From Novosphingobium mangrovisedimenti (GTDB lineage Bacteria > Pseudomonadota > Alphaproteobacteria > Sphingomonadales > Sphingomonadaceae), in the NCBI RefSeq assembly GCF_025153475.1, contig NZ_JANZXA010000001.1, positions 496,001 through 560,000 of the forward strand: 64,000 nt of DNA, written 5' to 3'. The notes under the pieces were generated by a model. That model was given only the letters and a program-made list of their open reading frames with translations. It searched no databases and was not told the origin of the DNA. Position 1 is the stretch's first letter; every line of letters begins with the position of its first letter. This document shows, piece by piece, positions 38,720 through 47,582 of the stretch. The position numbers and the translations under genes are program-made.

Positions 38720-40161
38720 GCGAGCACAATTTCATTGCCGGCGCCTGGTGCGGCGCCGCAGGCGGCGGCAGCTACGAACGGCGAAATCCCGCGCGCGGCG
38801 AGGACCTTGTCGGGATCATCCCCCGGTCCGGACCGGCCGATGTCGATGCGGCCTGCGCGGCTCTGGAGGCCGGCTGGCCGGAATGGGCCGCCACGCCCCA
38901 CGAACGCCGCGTCGAGATTCTCAATCGTGCCGCGGACCTCATCATCGAGCGCGTGGAGGCCTATGCCGAAGATCTCACCCGCGAAGAGGGCAAGACGATT
39001 GGGGCTTCGCGCATGGAATGGAAGCGCGCGGCGGCGAACCTGCGGCTCTATGCGGGCGAAGCGGTTCGCATGCGGGGCGAGACCTACCCCTCCGCCGACG
39101 GCCTCGTCTATTCGGTGCGTGCGCCCCTGGGGGTCATTGCAGTCATCACGCCGTGGAACTTTCCGATCTCGCTGCCTTCGCGCAAGATCGGCCCTGCCCT
39201 CGCGACAGGCAACGCCGTGCTGTTCAAGCCGTCCGAAGCCACGCCGCTGACCGGCCGCAACTTCGTTCAGGTCCTGCTGGACGCGGGCGTTCCGACCGAT
39301 GCCATCGCGCTCCTGCAGGGCACCGGCGCAGAACTGGGGCATGCGATCGTGACCGCGCCGCAGGTCAAGGCCGTGACCTTCACCGGGTCCTACGCGGTCG
39401 GCGCCGCCATCCACGGCGCCGCCGGGCCCGGCCGGCGCCTGCAACTGGAGATGGGCGGCAAGAACGCCTGCATCGTCATGCCCGATGCCGATGTCTCCCG
39501 CGCCGCGGCAATCATCGCCCAGGGGGCCTTCAACCTCACGGGCCAGGCATGCACGGCGACCAGCCGAGCGATCATCGTCGGCGACAACCACGATGCCATC
39601 GTGGCCCGGGTCGCGGAAATCGCCTCGACCATGGTCGCGGGCGACGGCTTCGATCCGGCCACCAAGATCGGACCGGTGGCCACGCGCGCGCAATACGACA
39701 AGGTGCGCAAGGCCATCGCGATGGCACGCGCGGAAGGTCTCGAACTGGCGCTCGGTTCCGATTCGCTGCCGGACCTCACCGAGGAACAGGGCGGTTTCTT
39801 CGTCACGCCGACGATCTTCGCCAACGTGCCGACAAGCTCCATGCTGTCGCGGGAGGAAATCTTCGGCCCGGTCCTCGCCTTCCACCGTACCGCGAGCTAT
39901 GAAGAAGCGGTCGCGCTCGCCAACGCCACCGATTACGGCCTTGCCGCTTCGATCGTCACTAACGACTATGCCACGATCGAGCGTTTCGCGCGCGACATCG
40001 ATGCCGGCATCGTCAAGATCAACAGCGCAACCGGCGGCGTTTCCGGTGCGGCACCGTTCGGCGGCATCAAGAATTCCAGCAACCAGACCTACCGCGAACA
40101 GGCGGGCCTGGGCGTCATGGACTTCTACACCACGACCCGCACGGTATACCTCGCCGCGTGA
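38716..40161 (+). CDS. NAD(P)+-dependent aldehyde dehydrogenase
   Basis: A 481-residue ALDH-superfamily enzyme: cofactor site PWNFPISLPSRKIGPALATGNAVLFKPSE, FTGSYAVG, catalytic base E245 in LQLEMGGKNA and nucleophile C279 in NLTGQACTATSR. The final IKNSSNQTYREQ is normal. Similar sequences oxidise semialdehydes or aromatic aldehydes (vanillin/succinate-semialdehyde types). Overlaps GlcG by ATGA and the TSUP gene by 4 bases: one operon. Confidence 0.92.
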   Translation: MSEHNFIAGAWCGAAGGGSYERRNPARGEDLVGIIPRSGPADVDAACAALEAGWPEWAATPHERRVEILNRAADLIIERVEAYAEDLTREEGKTIGASRMEWKRAAANLRLYAGEAVRMRGETYPSADGLVYSVRAPLGVIAVITPWNFPISLPSRKIGPALATGNAVLFKPSEATPLTGRNFVQVLLDAGVPTDAIALLQGTGAELGHAIVTAPQVKAVTFTGSYAVGAAIHGAAGPGRRLQLEMGGKNACIVMPDADVSRAAAIIAQGAFNLTGQACTATSRAIIVGDNHDAIVARVAEIASTMVAGDGFDPATKIGPVATRAQYDKVRKAIAMARAEGLELALGSDSLPDLTEEQGGFFVTPTIFANVPTSSMLSREEIFGPVLAFHRTASYEEAVALANATDYGLAASIVTNDYATIERFARDIDAGIVKINSATGGVSGAAPFGGIKNSSNQTYREQAGLGVMDFYTTTRTVYLAA

Positions 40162-40934
40162 GCGCTATGGGCCAGGCACTCGCGGACGTTCTCGGCGTGT
40201 CGATCGTCGCCACGCCGCAGATCTTCCTGCTTGCCTGCCTGGCCGTGCTGCTTGGCTCGGTGATGCAGGGCCTGAGCGGCGTGGGCCTGGGACTGGTGGC
40301 GGCGCCGGTGGTCATCCTGATCGATCCGTCGATCGGCCCCGGCCCGCTGCTGGTCCTGGCGATGCTTGTTTCCATCCTGATGCTGCTGCGCCGCCACGGA
40401 CCGCTGGACCGACCCGGCCTCGCCCTGACCTTGTCGGGTCGCATAGTCGGCTCGCTGGCCGGGGCCGGGGCCTATGCGCTGCTGCCTCTGTCCGTCTTCG
40501 GCCTCGTCTTCGGATTGCTCATCCTGCTCGGCGTACTGCTGACGGCCCTGGGCTTTTCGGTCGAGCGGACGCGCGGCAACCTCGTGTCGGCGGGGTTCAT
40601 CTCCGGGGTCATGGGCACGCTGACGTCCGCCGGCTCCCCGGCGATCGCGCTCATCTACCACAAGAGCGATGGCGACACGGCCAAGTCCACGCTGGCCGCG
40701 TTTTTCTGCGCGAGTTCCGCGATTTCCATCCTTGCGTTGCTCCTGACCGGCAGGTTCAGCCTGCAGCAGGCCCTGGAGAGCCTTGTCTTCGTTCCCGCGA
40801 TGGTACTCGGCTTCCTCGTGTCGGGCGTGATCGCGCCTTGGGTCAGCGCCCGGCAGGTGAGGGCCACGGTGCTGATCGTTGCGGCTCTTTCCGCGACCGC
40901 GCTGGTAGCGCGTTCTCTGCTGGCCCTGATCTGA
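40158..40934 (+). CDS. TSUP-family (TauE/SafE) permease
   Basis: A 258-residue membrane protein with eight predicted helices and the two family half-repeats (VMQGLSGVGLGLVAAPVVILID and GFISGVMGTLTSAGSPAIALIY). TSUP proteins export sulfite, organosulfur or C2 acids, or import uracil-like compounds; substrate unknown. GTG at 40158 overlaps the ALDH stop; an ATG lies three codons on. Convergent with the GGT-like gene. Confidence 0.85.
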   Translation: MSAMGQALADVLGVSIVATPQIFLLACLAVLLGSVMQGLSGVGLGLVAAPVVILIDPSIGPGPLLVLAMLVSILMLLRRHGPLDRPGLALTLSGRIVGSLAGAGAYALLPLSVFGLVFGLLILLGVLLTALGFSVERTRGNLVSAGFISGVMGTLTSAGSPAIALIYHKSDGDTAKSTLAAFFCASSAISILALLLTGRFSLQQALESLVFVPAMVLGFLVSGVIAPWVSARQVRATVLIVAALSATALVARSLLALI

Positions 40935-40943
40935 GCCCCGGCG

Positions 40944-42434
40944 TCAAAGCGCCAGCGCGGTTCCCACCGTGCGCGGATCAGCCGCGATGGTCGCGACACC
41001 GTCCGGCGAGCGCGTGACGATCTGCATGGCCGAACGCATCGCCCAGCGATCGACCTCGGCGAATGACGGAGCCCGGTCGCGAAAGGCCTCGCGGGTCGCT
41101 TCGTCGAATCCCGCTTCCAGCAGCACCCCGTCATCCGAAGGCCGCCATTCCCAGCGCGGCGCCACGATAAGGTGGCCTGCGTCCCGCTGCCCATTCAGGA
41201 TGCGTCCGAGGGTAGCCACGTTCCACGGCATCTGGTTGGTGCCGCCCGGCGTCGCCCCGAGCATGCGCGAACCATCATCGCACAGCACGCCCCAGGCATG
41301 CAGCGTCGTCGCCGGCCGTTTGCCCGCGGCGGGGAAGTTGGGATGTCCGGGCGTGGCGCTGAAGCCCCTTCCGGCCCGGTTCGCGAGGATGAGCTGGTAC
41401 GGCTCCACGATGAGGCCGCTGCCAAAGCGCGGATAGGAGTTGGAATGGACGATCACCACCATCGTCTCCTCCGCATCGACCGCCGACACCATCGAGGTGC
41501 CGGACGGGTCGGACAGCGTGTCGCGCCGCCGCGCAATAGCCTCCAGCGCCGCATCGTAGCCGGCCACCTGGCCATCCGCCGCGCCGAGACGCGACACCGC
41601 TTCCAACAGCGATGCGCCGTGCGTGGGTGCAGGCGTCGCGAAAAGGGCAAGGCCCGCGCTCGCGGCGCGCGCCGGCGCGATCCACTCGGCACGGGCATAG
41701 GCGAAATCCGCAGCGGTGAGAACGCCGCCCGCCTCCCGCACCCGTTCCACGACATGGCTGCCGACATCGCTCTCGTAGAGGGCCGCCCCATACTCGGCAA
41801 AGCGTTCCATCAGGCGGGCCATTCCGGGAAGCGCGATTGTCTCGCCCGGCTCCAGCCCCCTGCCGCCCGGGTAGTAGCTCGTGCCCTGGGGGTTGAGCCC
41901 GAGCACAAGATCACGGCTCTCGTCCGAGAGAACCGCGCAGATGCGCGCCCAGGCTATGCCCCGGCGAGCAAGCGCGATGGCAGGCTCGGCCAGTGCCTCA
42001 AGGCCAAGGCGCCCCCGTTCGGCCAAGGCGGCATAGCCGTGCGGCGCGGCCGGGACGCCAACCGAAAAGGGCCCCGTATCATCGAGCTGCCCCGCACGGG
42101 CCGCTTCCGCAAGGCCGGCAGGGGCGCCGCCGACGGCGATCAGGCATTCCGGCTCCTCCGCGCCAGCCGGCCAGACGATCGCGATCAGGTCGCCTCCCAG
42201 CCCGCACTTGGGCGGCAGCAGAACCGTCTCGGCCAACGCCGCCGCCACCGCCGCGTCATAGGCATTGCCACCCCGATCGAGGACACCGGCGCCAATGCGC
42301 GCGGCACCGGGCGCCGCCGCCCCGCAGATACCCCAGACGCCCCGCGCCTGGCACTGCTCTGCCATGATCGCCTCGGCGCCGGTCCCGCGCCACCTGGCGG
42401 CCTTCTGCGCGCTCGATCCATCGGCTTTCGGCAT
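40944..42434 (-). CDS. Gamma-glutamyltransferase-family Ntn hydrolase
   Basis: A 496-residue protein without a signal peptide, thus cytosolic, unlike periplasmic GGTs. Large-subunit features: GAAAPGAARIGAGVLDRGGNAYDAAVAAALAETVLLPPKCGLGGD. The predicted autocleavage and nucleophile site is DPSGTSMVSAVDAE, with Thr in G-T-S (GGT has T-T-H-xxVVD). The small subunit has GGTNQMPWNVATLGRILNG. The changed residues round the nucleophile and missing export signal suggest a different amide substrate, as in HpxW-type oxamate hydrolases. Last gene of the diiron-oxidase operon. Confidence 0.8.
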   Translation of the reverse strand: MPKADGSSAQKAARWRGTGAEAIMAEQCQARGVWGICGAAAPGAARIGAGVLDRGGNAYDAAVAAALAETVLLPPKCGLGGDLIAIVWPAGAEEPECLIAVGGAPAGLAEAARAGQLDDTGPFSVGVPAAPHGYAALAERGRLGLEALAEPAIALARRGIAWARICAVLSDESRDLVLGLNPQGTSYYPGGRGLEPGETIALPGMARLMERFAEYGAALYESDVGSHVVERVREAGGVLTAADFAYARAEWIAPARAASAGLALFATPAPTHGASLLEAVSRLGAADGQVAGYDAALEAIARRRDTLSDPSGTSMVSAVDAEETMVVIVHSNSYPRFGSGLIVEPYQLILANRAGRGFSATPGHPNFPAAGKRPATTLHAWGVLCDDGSRMLGATPGGTNQMPWNVATLGRILNGQRDAGHLIVAPRWEWRPSDDGVLLEAGFDEATREAFRDRAPSFAEVDRWAMRSAMQIVTRSPDGVATIAADPRTVGTALAL

Positions 42435-42448
42435 CGAAATTCCTACGT

Positions 42449-43876
42449 CTAATTGAGGAGGAGGATCGCGACCACCATCGCGGCCCCAAGGCCGCCCAGA
42501 ACGGGCACGAGGTTACGGCGTACAAGCGCTTCGGGCGAAACCCCGCAGATGCCCGCGACGACGCAGACGCTGGACCAGGGAATCAACGTCCCGCTGCCCA
42601 CCCAGATCGTCGAGATCTGTCCGATGGCCGCGAGCACGGCGACATGCTCCGGCGCGTCGGGCGCCACTGTCGCGCTCAGCGCGCCGACGATCGGCAGACC
42701 GGCGAAGCCCGTGCCATCGATCCCGCACAGGGCGCCGGCCACGACGATCCCGACAACGAGCGGAACCGTGCCGTGGCCCATCTGGGTTCCCAGCATGCTG
42801 CCAAGGTCGAGCATGTACCCCGGCGTGCCCGGTCCGAGAATCTGGCGCGCGTGCTCGGTGTCCCCGAGCAGGAAGAAGGAATAGATGGGCAATACCGGTG
42901 CGAACACGCTGACGGCGAATGCAACGCCGGTGGTCAGATGCTCGACCACGGTTTCGAGCGCACGATGACCGTCGTCGAGCGCGCAGGATATGATCAGCAG
43001 CGCCAGTCCGGTGCCGCCCAGAAAGGCGGTGGCGTCCGCACCGAAGATGGCGCGCGCCGGGTCTGCCAGGTCGCGCCAGGCCAGGGTCAGCGTGACGGTG
43101 AAAAGGACCGCGGGCACCAGTATGGCGAGCAGCAGCGCGTGGCGGCTGCGTTCGGTCGGCGCCTCTTGCAGCCCGTTGAAGGACGAGGCGCTCTCGGCAG
43201 GCACATGGTCGGCATGCTCGCCCCGCAGAACCGGAATGGCGCCAAGGCCGAGCGCAACACCGCCGACAATCAGCGAGAACAGAAGGGTATAGGGAAATAT
43301 CGACTGGACCGGTTCGGTCGCCGCACCCGCCGTGATGCGAGTTGCCGCCTGAAGAACCGGGTCCGCCGAAAGTGCCATGCCGTGACCCGCCAGGTTCAGC
43401 GCCACGGCGGCGGAAATGGCCGAAAGGCCTGCCCGTCCCGCAGCTGGCAGCAGGACCGCACCGATCAGCGCGATGGCCGGTGAAGGCCAGAAGAATGCCG
43501 AAGTGACATAAGTGATGATCGCGAGACTGAGGAAAGAGGAACGTGGCCCCTTCATCGTCGCGCGCAGCGGCGCCATGATCAACTGGTTCACACCCTGCGT
43601 CTGCAGGCTTCGCAGCAAGGCCAGCATCACGGCGATCAGCAGGATCACATCGAACAGTTCGGTCCCGGCCAGCAGCATTGCCCGAAACACGCCCTGAACC
43701 GCGAAAATCGAATGGTTCAGCAGCCCGCCGCCGGCGTTGCCCGACTGGGCCGCCACCGCCATGATCCCCAGGATCGCGAGAATCGTGACGCCGCGCCGAA
43801 ACAGGAACGCCAGAACAATGGCGACGACGACCGCAGCGAAAGTCCAGTGCCCTGCGGTCAGCGCCACCGTTGTCAT
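42449..43876 (-). CDS. 475-residue transporter, paralogue copy 2
   Basis: Same length and layout as the transporter at 33571-34998, with the matching segments SAFFWPSPAIALIGAVLLP, LNLAGHGMALSADPVLQAATRITAGAA, GPGTPGYMLDLGSMLG and GQISTIWVGSGTLIPWSSVCVVAGI. The start is ATG 43876, which shares one base with the reductase stop (TGATG). Copies 1 and 2 probably carry related substrates in one pathway. Confidence 0.75.
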   Translation of the reverse strand: MTTVALTAGHWTFAAVVVAIVLAFLFRRGVTILAILGIMAVAAQSGNAGGGLLNHSIFAVQGVFRAMLLAGTELFDVILLIAVMLALLRSLQTQGVNQLIMAPLRATMKGPRSSFLSLAIITYVTSAFFWPSPAIALIGAVLLPAAGRAGLSAISAAVALNLAGHGMALSADPVLQAATRITAGAATEPVQSIFPYTLLFSLIVGGVALGLGAIPVLRGEHADHVPAESASSFNGLQEAPTERSRHALLLAILVPAVLFTVTLTLAWRDLADPARAIFGADATAFLGGTGLALLIISCALDDGHRALETVVEHLTTGVAFAVSVFAPVLPIYSFFLLGDTEHARQILGPGTPGYMLDLGSMLGTQMGHGTVPLVVGIVVAGALCGIDGTGFAGLPIVGALSATVAPDAPEHVAVLAAIGQISTIWVGSGTLIPWSSVCVVAGICGVSPEALVRRNLVPVLGGLGAAMVVAILLLN

Positions 43877-45456
43877 CAGTCGCGAACCCGCACGTAGATC
43901 TGGCCTTCCGTTTCGATGACCGGGAAGGTGCGGACCGGCTTGGTCGCCGGCGGGTTGACCGGGAAACCGGTCGCCAGTTCGAAGATCGAGCCGTGGCACA
44001 GGCAGGTGAGCCCGGCCTGATCGACCTTGCCGGCGGTAAGCCTGCAGGCAAGGTGCGTGCACAGGTTGTGCAGGGCGTAAACCTTGCCTTCCCAGCGGGC
44101 CACGGCCACTTCGGTCTCGCCGATCATGAAGCGGCGCGCGTTGCCCTCGGTCACCTGTCCACTGCGGGCCACGCGCTCGAACCGCGTGTCGGCAAGCGCA
44201 TCCGGGGTCTGGGGCAGTTCGTCGTCGACCTCATCGGCGGCCTCGGTCGAGCCGAGTTCGAGCAGATCGACGTCTTCATCGGCCAGTTGCGCGTCGTCGA
44301 CAGGCACCTTGTCGGCAATCAGCGACTTCGCCGCGAGGATTTCCGCCCCCCTGTCGATGCCGAAGGCGGCAACCACGCGATCGCCCTTCATATAGAACGC
44401 CGCGAAATCGAACGCATCGACATCGCCGCGCACCACGATCCGGTCGTAGTCGGCCGCATGTCCCACGAACTGGAGACCGTGGTCGTACTGATCCGACCAG
44501 AACCAGTGCACGTCGTCATAGACGACTCGCTGGCCCAGCATGTTGCGGGCGGCCGCAGCACCCTGCCGCGAGGCATTGTCGAAATGCTCCACGCGCAGAC
44601 GCGTATCGAGGCCCGGATGATAGTGGTTGGCGACGTCGCCCGCGGCAAACACGCCAATGGCCGAAGTGCGGCAGAACTGGTCGACGCGAATGCCGTTGCC
44701 GACAGTGATCTCGGACACGCGCGCGATGGCATCGTTCGGCGTGACGCCGATACCGACGACGGCAATGTCCGCCTGATGGCGCTGGCCGTCATCGGTCACG
44801 ACCTCGATTCCGGCATCGCCCAGATCGACGATTTCCGCCACCTTGACGCCGGTGCGCAGATCCACGCCGTTATCCGCATGCAAGCGCGCCATGGCCGCGC
44901 CAAGCTCATCGCCGAGGATGCGCGCCAGCGGCAGCTTGTCGGCCTCGAAGAGCGTGACCGCACAGTCGCGCGACCTTGCCGCGGCGGCAATTTCCAGGCC
45001 AATGAAGCCGCCGCCGACGATGGCGACGCGGGCGCCCTCGCGCAGCGCCCCGCGCAGGGCCAGAGCCTCATCGAGCGTCTTGAGATAATGAACACGCGGC
45101 GACGGCGCCGATGGCAGGCGGCGCGGCTGCACGCCGGTCGCGATCAGGACGGCGTCGGCCGGAAGCCTTTCGCCATCCGCCAATTCGACAGCGAGTTGCT
45201 CGATGTCGATCCGGTCGGCACGGCGCCCCAGCATCAGCGTCACGTCGTTTTCACGGCACCAGTCTTCCGACATCGACCAGAGTTCATCCTGTTCGGCATC
45301 TTCCAGCAGGAATTCCTTGGACAGCATGGGACGCTGGTAAGGAGGATAGGCTTCATCGCCAACGACTATGATCGTACCGGCAAAGCCTTCACGCCGTAAT
45401 GTCTTCGCAGCCGACGCCGACGCATGGCCCGCGCCGATCAGCACTACTTGCTGCAT
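43876..45456 (-). CDS. Ferredoxin reductase fused to a C-terminal Rieske [2Fe-2S] domain
   Basis: A 526-residue protein. Residues 1-~395 are a BphA4-type FAD/NAD(P)H ferredoxin reductase: VVLIGAGHASASAAKTLRREGF, PPYQRPMLSKEFL, VAIVGGGFIGLEIAAAAR, and FAAGDVANHYHPGL. An acidic linker (~395-430) joins a Rieske domain with C466-x-H468 and C485-x2-H488 (CTHLAC ... CLCHGS). The reductase and its iron-sulfur acceptor are thus one chain. The next gene upstream encodes a second, separate Rieske ferredoxin. Likely electron supply from NAD(P)H to the diiron oxidase in the same operon. Confidence 0.9.
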   Translation of the reverse strand: MQQVVLIGAGHASASAAKTLRREGFAGTIIVVGDEAYPPYQRPMLSKEFLLEDAEQDELWSMSEDWCRENDVTLMLGRRADRIDIEQLAVELADGERLPADAVLIATGVQPRRLPSAPSPRVHYLKTLDEALALRGALREGARVAIVGGGFIGLEIAAAARSRDCAVTLFEADKLPLARILGDELGAAMARLHADNGVDLRTGVKVAEIVDLGDAGIEVVTDDGQRHQADIAVVGIGVTPNDAIARVSEITVGNGIRVDQFCRTSAIGVFAAGDVANHYHPGLDTRLRVEHFDNASRQGAAAARNMLGQRVVYDDVHWFWSDQYDHGLQFVGHAADYDRIVVRGDVDAFDFAAFYMKGDRVVAAFGIDRGAEILAAKSLIADKVPVDDAQLADEDVDLLELGSTEAADEVDDELPQTPDALADTRFERVARSGQVTEGNARRFMIGETEVAVARWEGKVYALHNLCTHLACRLTAGKVDQAGLTCLCHGSIFELATGFPVNPPATKPVRTFPVIETEGQIYVRVRD

Positions 45457-45516
45457 CGCTTGGAGTCTCCGACCGATGAAATTGTGAAATCCGGGAACAG
45501 GTTCGCGTTCGGGCGT

Positions 45517-45858
45517 TCAGCCCGTCGCGGCCGGTTTCTCGGCAAGAATGCGCGCTTCCGGGTCGAGCAGGACGCGATCCTCCTCGCAGCGGACCCGGTA
45601 GGTTGGCTGGCAGACCGACCATTCGTCAGTCCACCCGCTCTCGAGATCGAAGGCCCACTGGTGCCCCGGACATATGGCCTTGCCCTTGAAGAGCAGGCCT
45701 CGGGAAAGCCGTTTCTGCTTGTGCACGCACAGGTCGGCCAAGGCGTAGATCCTGTCCTCGTGCGTGAACAGCACGATGTCCGTTTCATCGACATGCACCA
45801 CCATCTTGCGCTTGCGCATGATCTCCGTGCGGCTGCCGACATCGACCCAGTCTGTCAT
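45517..45858 (-). CDS. Rieske-type ferredoxin
   Basis: A 113-residue soluble [2Fe-2S] protein with ligands C44-x-H46 and C63-x2-H66 (LCVHKQKRLSRG, AICPGHQW). It resembles the ferredoxins of ring-hydroxylating dioxygenases, but no Rieske oxygenase alpha subunit is found in the window. ATG 45858 preferred (an ATG at 45876 would add 6 residues). Lies 71 bases after the diiron-oxidase gene and 60 before the reductase. Confidence 0.88.
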   Translation of the reverse strand: MTDWVDVGSRTEIMRKRKMVVHVDETDIVLFTHEDRIYALADLCVHKQKRLSRGLLFKGKAICPGHQWAFDLESGWTDEWSVCQPTYRVRCEEDRVLLDPEARILAEKPAATG

Positions 45859-45929
45859 CGTACCTCGAAATTGCATGAGCCGAAGGGGAACCGCACCGGA
45901 GTCTGGGCTCCGGCGCGGCCGCGGGATGT

Positions 45930-46673
45930 TCAGGCTGCAACCGTCTCTTTGACGCCGGCCTCGCGCGCCTCGCGGGCGGGAAGGACGTGGTAGTCGTAGA
46001 GCGCACGCGTGTAGGAAAAGCGCATGTCGGCACCTTCACGGATCGCCTCCAGGCATTCTTCCTGCAATTCGGGGGTGTCCGCGTACTTCAGGACGATCTC
46101 GTAGCCACGCTCGCCATGGACTTCGTCCGACGAGATGTGCAGCTCGAAGAACTCGGCCTCATCCTCGGTAAAGCCATACTTCTCGATCAGCGCCGGATAC
46201 TGGCGACGATAGATGTCCGGCACCTGCGATTCCAGGCCGACGACGAGAGACGCGGTCGCCACAACCCAGTTGCGACGCATCGCCATCGCATAGCAGTAGC
46301 CCTGAAGGCCGCGCGTGACGGGATTGGCATTGCGCGGGTCCATGACGCGCTCACGCGTGGTGCCGCATGCCTCGGCAAAGCGGATCAGCAGGTCCGTGTG
46401 GCGAATGTCCGCCAGTTCTTCCTCGTACATGTTCTGCAGAAGGAAGTCCTTGGCGTCGATCGCGTCCAGCGGGGCGTTCGCGTAGATGTAGCCCAGATAG
46501 TCGGCGAAGGGACCGACGTAGTGATAGTGGTTCTCGGCCCAGCGGGCAAAGTCGTCGCGGGTCAACTCGCCGTTGGCCCAAGCCAGACTGAAGGAGGCAT
46601 TGCGAGCCTCGCGGCCCTTCATGGCCTCCTTGATAGCAGCGCGGAATTCAACGGGATTCAATAGCTCAGCCAT
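45930..46673 (-). CDS. Haem-oxygenase-like diiron oxidase (HDO; annotated elsewhere as TenA/PqqC-like or iron-containing redox enzyme)
   Basis: A 247-residue all-helical protein of the PqqC/CADD/TenA superfamily. All six ligands of haem-oxygenase-like diiron oxidases are in place: E85-x6-H92 (EEELADIRH), E148 (VVGLESQ), and H179-x3-D183-x2-H186 (ELHISSDEVH). PqqC and TenA lack this set. Known HDOs perform N-oxygenation, C-C cleavage, decarboxylation or desaturation, so the sequence alone does not give the reaction. It heads the operon HDO - Rieske ferredoxin - reductase - transporter - GGT-like, with a GTATAC operator 34 bases upstream of its start. Confidence 0.85.
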   Translation of the reverse strand: MAELLNPVEFRAAIKEAMKGREARNASFSLAWANGELTRDDFARWAENHYHYVGPFADYLGYIYANAPLDAIDAKDFLLQNMYEEELADIRHTDLLIRFAEACGTTRERVMDPRNANPVTRGLQGYCYAMAMRRNWVVATASLVVGLESQVPDIYRRQYPALIEKYGFTEDEAEFFELHISSDEVHGERGYEIVLKYADTPELQEECLEAIREGADMRFSYTRALYDYHVLPAREAREAGVKETVAA

Positions 46674-46701
46674 TTAATGCCTCCATGTCTTTCCATGTTA
46701 C

Positions 46702-46715
46702 ATACTGTATACACA
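46702..46715 (+). promoter_or_regulatory. C(A/T)GTATAC operator-like site 6
   Basis: ATACTGTATACACA, core at 46707-46712, between the aspartate dehydrogenase 3' end and the diiron-oxidase start. Identical over 11 bases to the complement of site 5. Confidence 0.55.
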
Positions 46716-46748
46716 TTGGTGACACAAGCCTGAAACTGCGATTTTTTG

Positions 46749-47582
46749 TCAGCTGCCGATGCGCAAAGGCGTTGCCAGCGACCGCAGCGCTTCGATCGCG
46801 CTGAGCGGCGTGAGACTGCCGGTGCGGGGGTTGTCCGGCATCGCATTGCTGTAGATCTCGAGGCGAAGTTCCGCCTCGTCCGACACCACGTGGACCCATT
46901 GGGTAATCCGCGAGACCTGCGGGTCCGCCCAGATCTCCACCATGGTGGCATCGGGCCCCAGCCCCGCGAGGCTGAGCGTCGCGGCGACATTGGCATTGGC
47001 GGGAAACAGCCGGGCGGCATCGCGGGCCGTGCCCGAGAAGACGCAGAGCGCGGTTTCCAGACTGGCGAGGTCCAAGCCCTGTTCGATCACGTGCGGTGCA
47101 TCGGCAAGGCTGGCCGGTGGCTTCCGGCTGGTCAGGCGCACCTCGCGCAAGTGGCCGCCGGCCATGGCCCGCAACCCGTCGAGCCCCGCCAGGCCACCGG
47201 TGGGCACAACGATGCGCGCGCCCTTCTCACGCGCAAGTTCGAGCAGTTCGGGATGCGCCATCAGCGCACCCGAGTTCATGGTCAGGAATGTGCACCCCGC
47301 CGCCAGCGCGGTGGCGGCGACCTGCGGGTGCGATGCCGCCACAGCGCAGTCGAAGACGACATCCGCAGATCCGGCGAGGTCTTCGAGCACGCCGACCGGC
47401 GCATCGCTACCGAGCAAATCGAGCGTCATGCGGCCCTTTTCGCGATCACGCACGGCGACGCCGGCAAGAGTGAGGCCCGGGATGCCCCGGACAAGCGCCG
47501 AGACCACCGATCTGCCGATGACGCCCAGACCGACGACGACAACCCGCAAGGTTCCGGGCACGTTCGCAGCGTTGCCCATCAT
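46749..47582 (-). CDS. L-aspartate dehydrogenase (NadX/DUF108 family)
   Basis: A 277-residue oxidoreductase: Rossmann VVVVGLGVIGRSVVSALVRG, FDCAVAASHPQVAATALAAGCTFLTMNSGALMAHPELL, and the central ANANVAATLSLAGLGPDATMVEIWADP with the catalytic His region replaced by HVVSDEAELRLEIYSNAMPDNPRTGSLT. These NAD(P)-dependent enzymes oxidise L-aspartate to iminoaspartate, releasing ammonia and oxaloacetate. There is no nadA/nadC beside it, so a catabolic role is more likely than NAD synthesis. Double ATG (47582 or 47579) overlapping the BASS stop. Confidence 0.85.
   Translation of the reverse strand: MMGNAANVPGTLRVVVVGLGVIGRSVVSALVRGIPGLTLAGVAVRDREKGRMTLDLLGSDAPVGVLEDLAGSADVVFDCAVAASHPQVAATALAAGCTFLTMNSGALMAHPELLELAREKGARIVVPTGGLAGLDGLRAMAGGHLREVRLTSRKPPASLADAPHVIEQGLDLASLETALCVFSGTARDAARLFPANANVAATLSLAGLGPDATMVEIWADPQVSRITQWVHVVSDEAELRLEIYSNAMPDNPRTGSLTPLSAIEALRSLATPLRIGS

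Noticed and set aside
40144..40149. GTATAC at the end of the aldehyde dehydrogenase gene
   Set aside because: Neither strand has C(A/T) before the core and it is within the ALDH coding end, so I did not count it as an operator.
45930..46673. TenA thiaminase or PqqC assignment for the diiron-oxidase gene
   Set aside because: Neither family has the full E-x6-H, E, H-x3-D-x2-H set seen here, and there are no thiamine or PQQ genes nearby.
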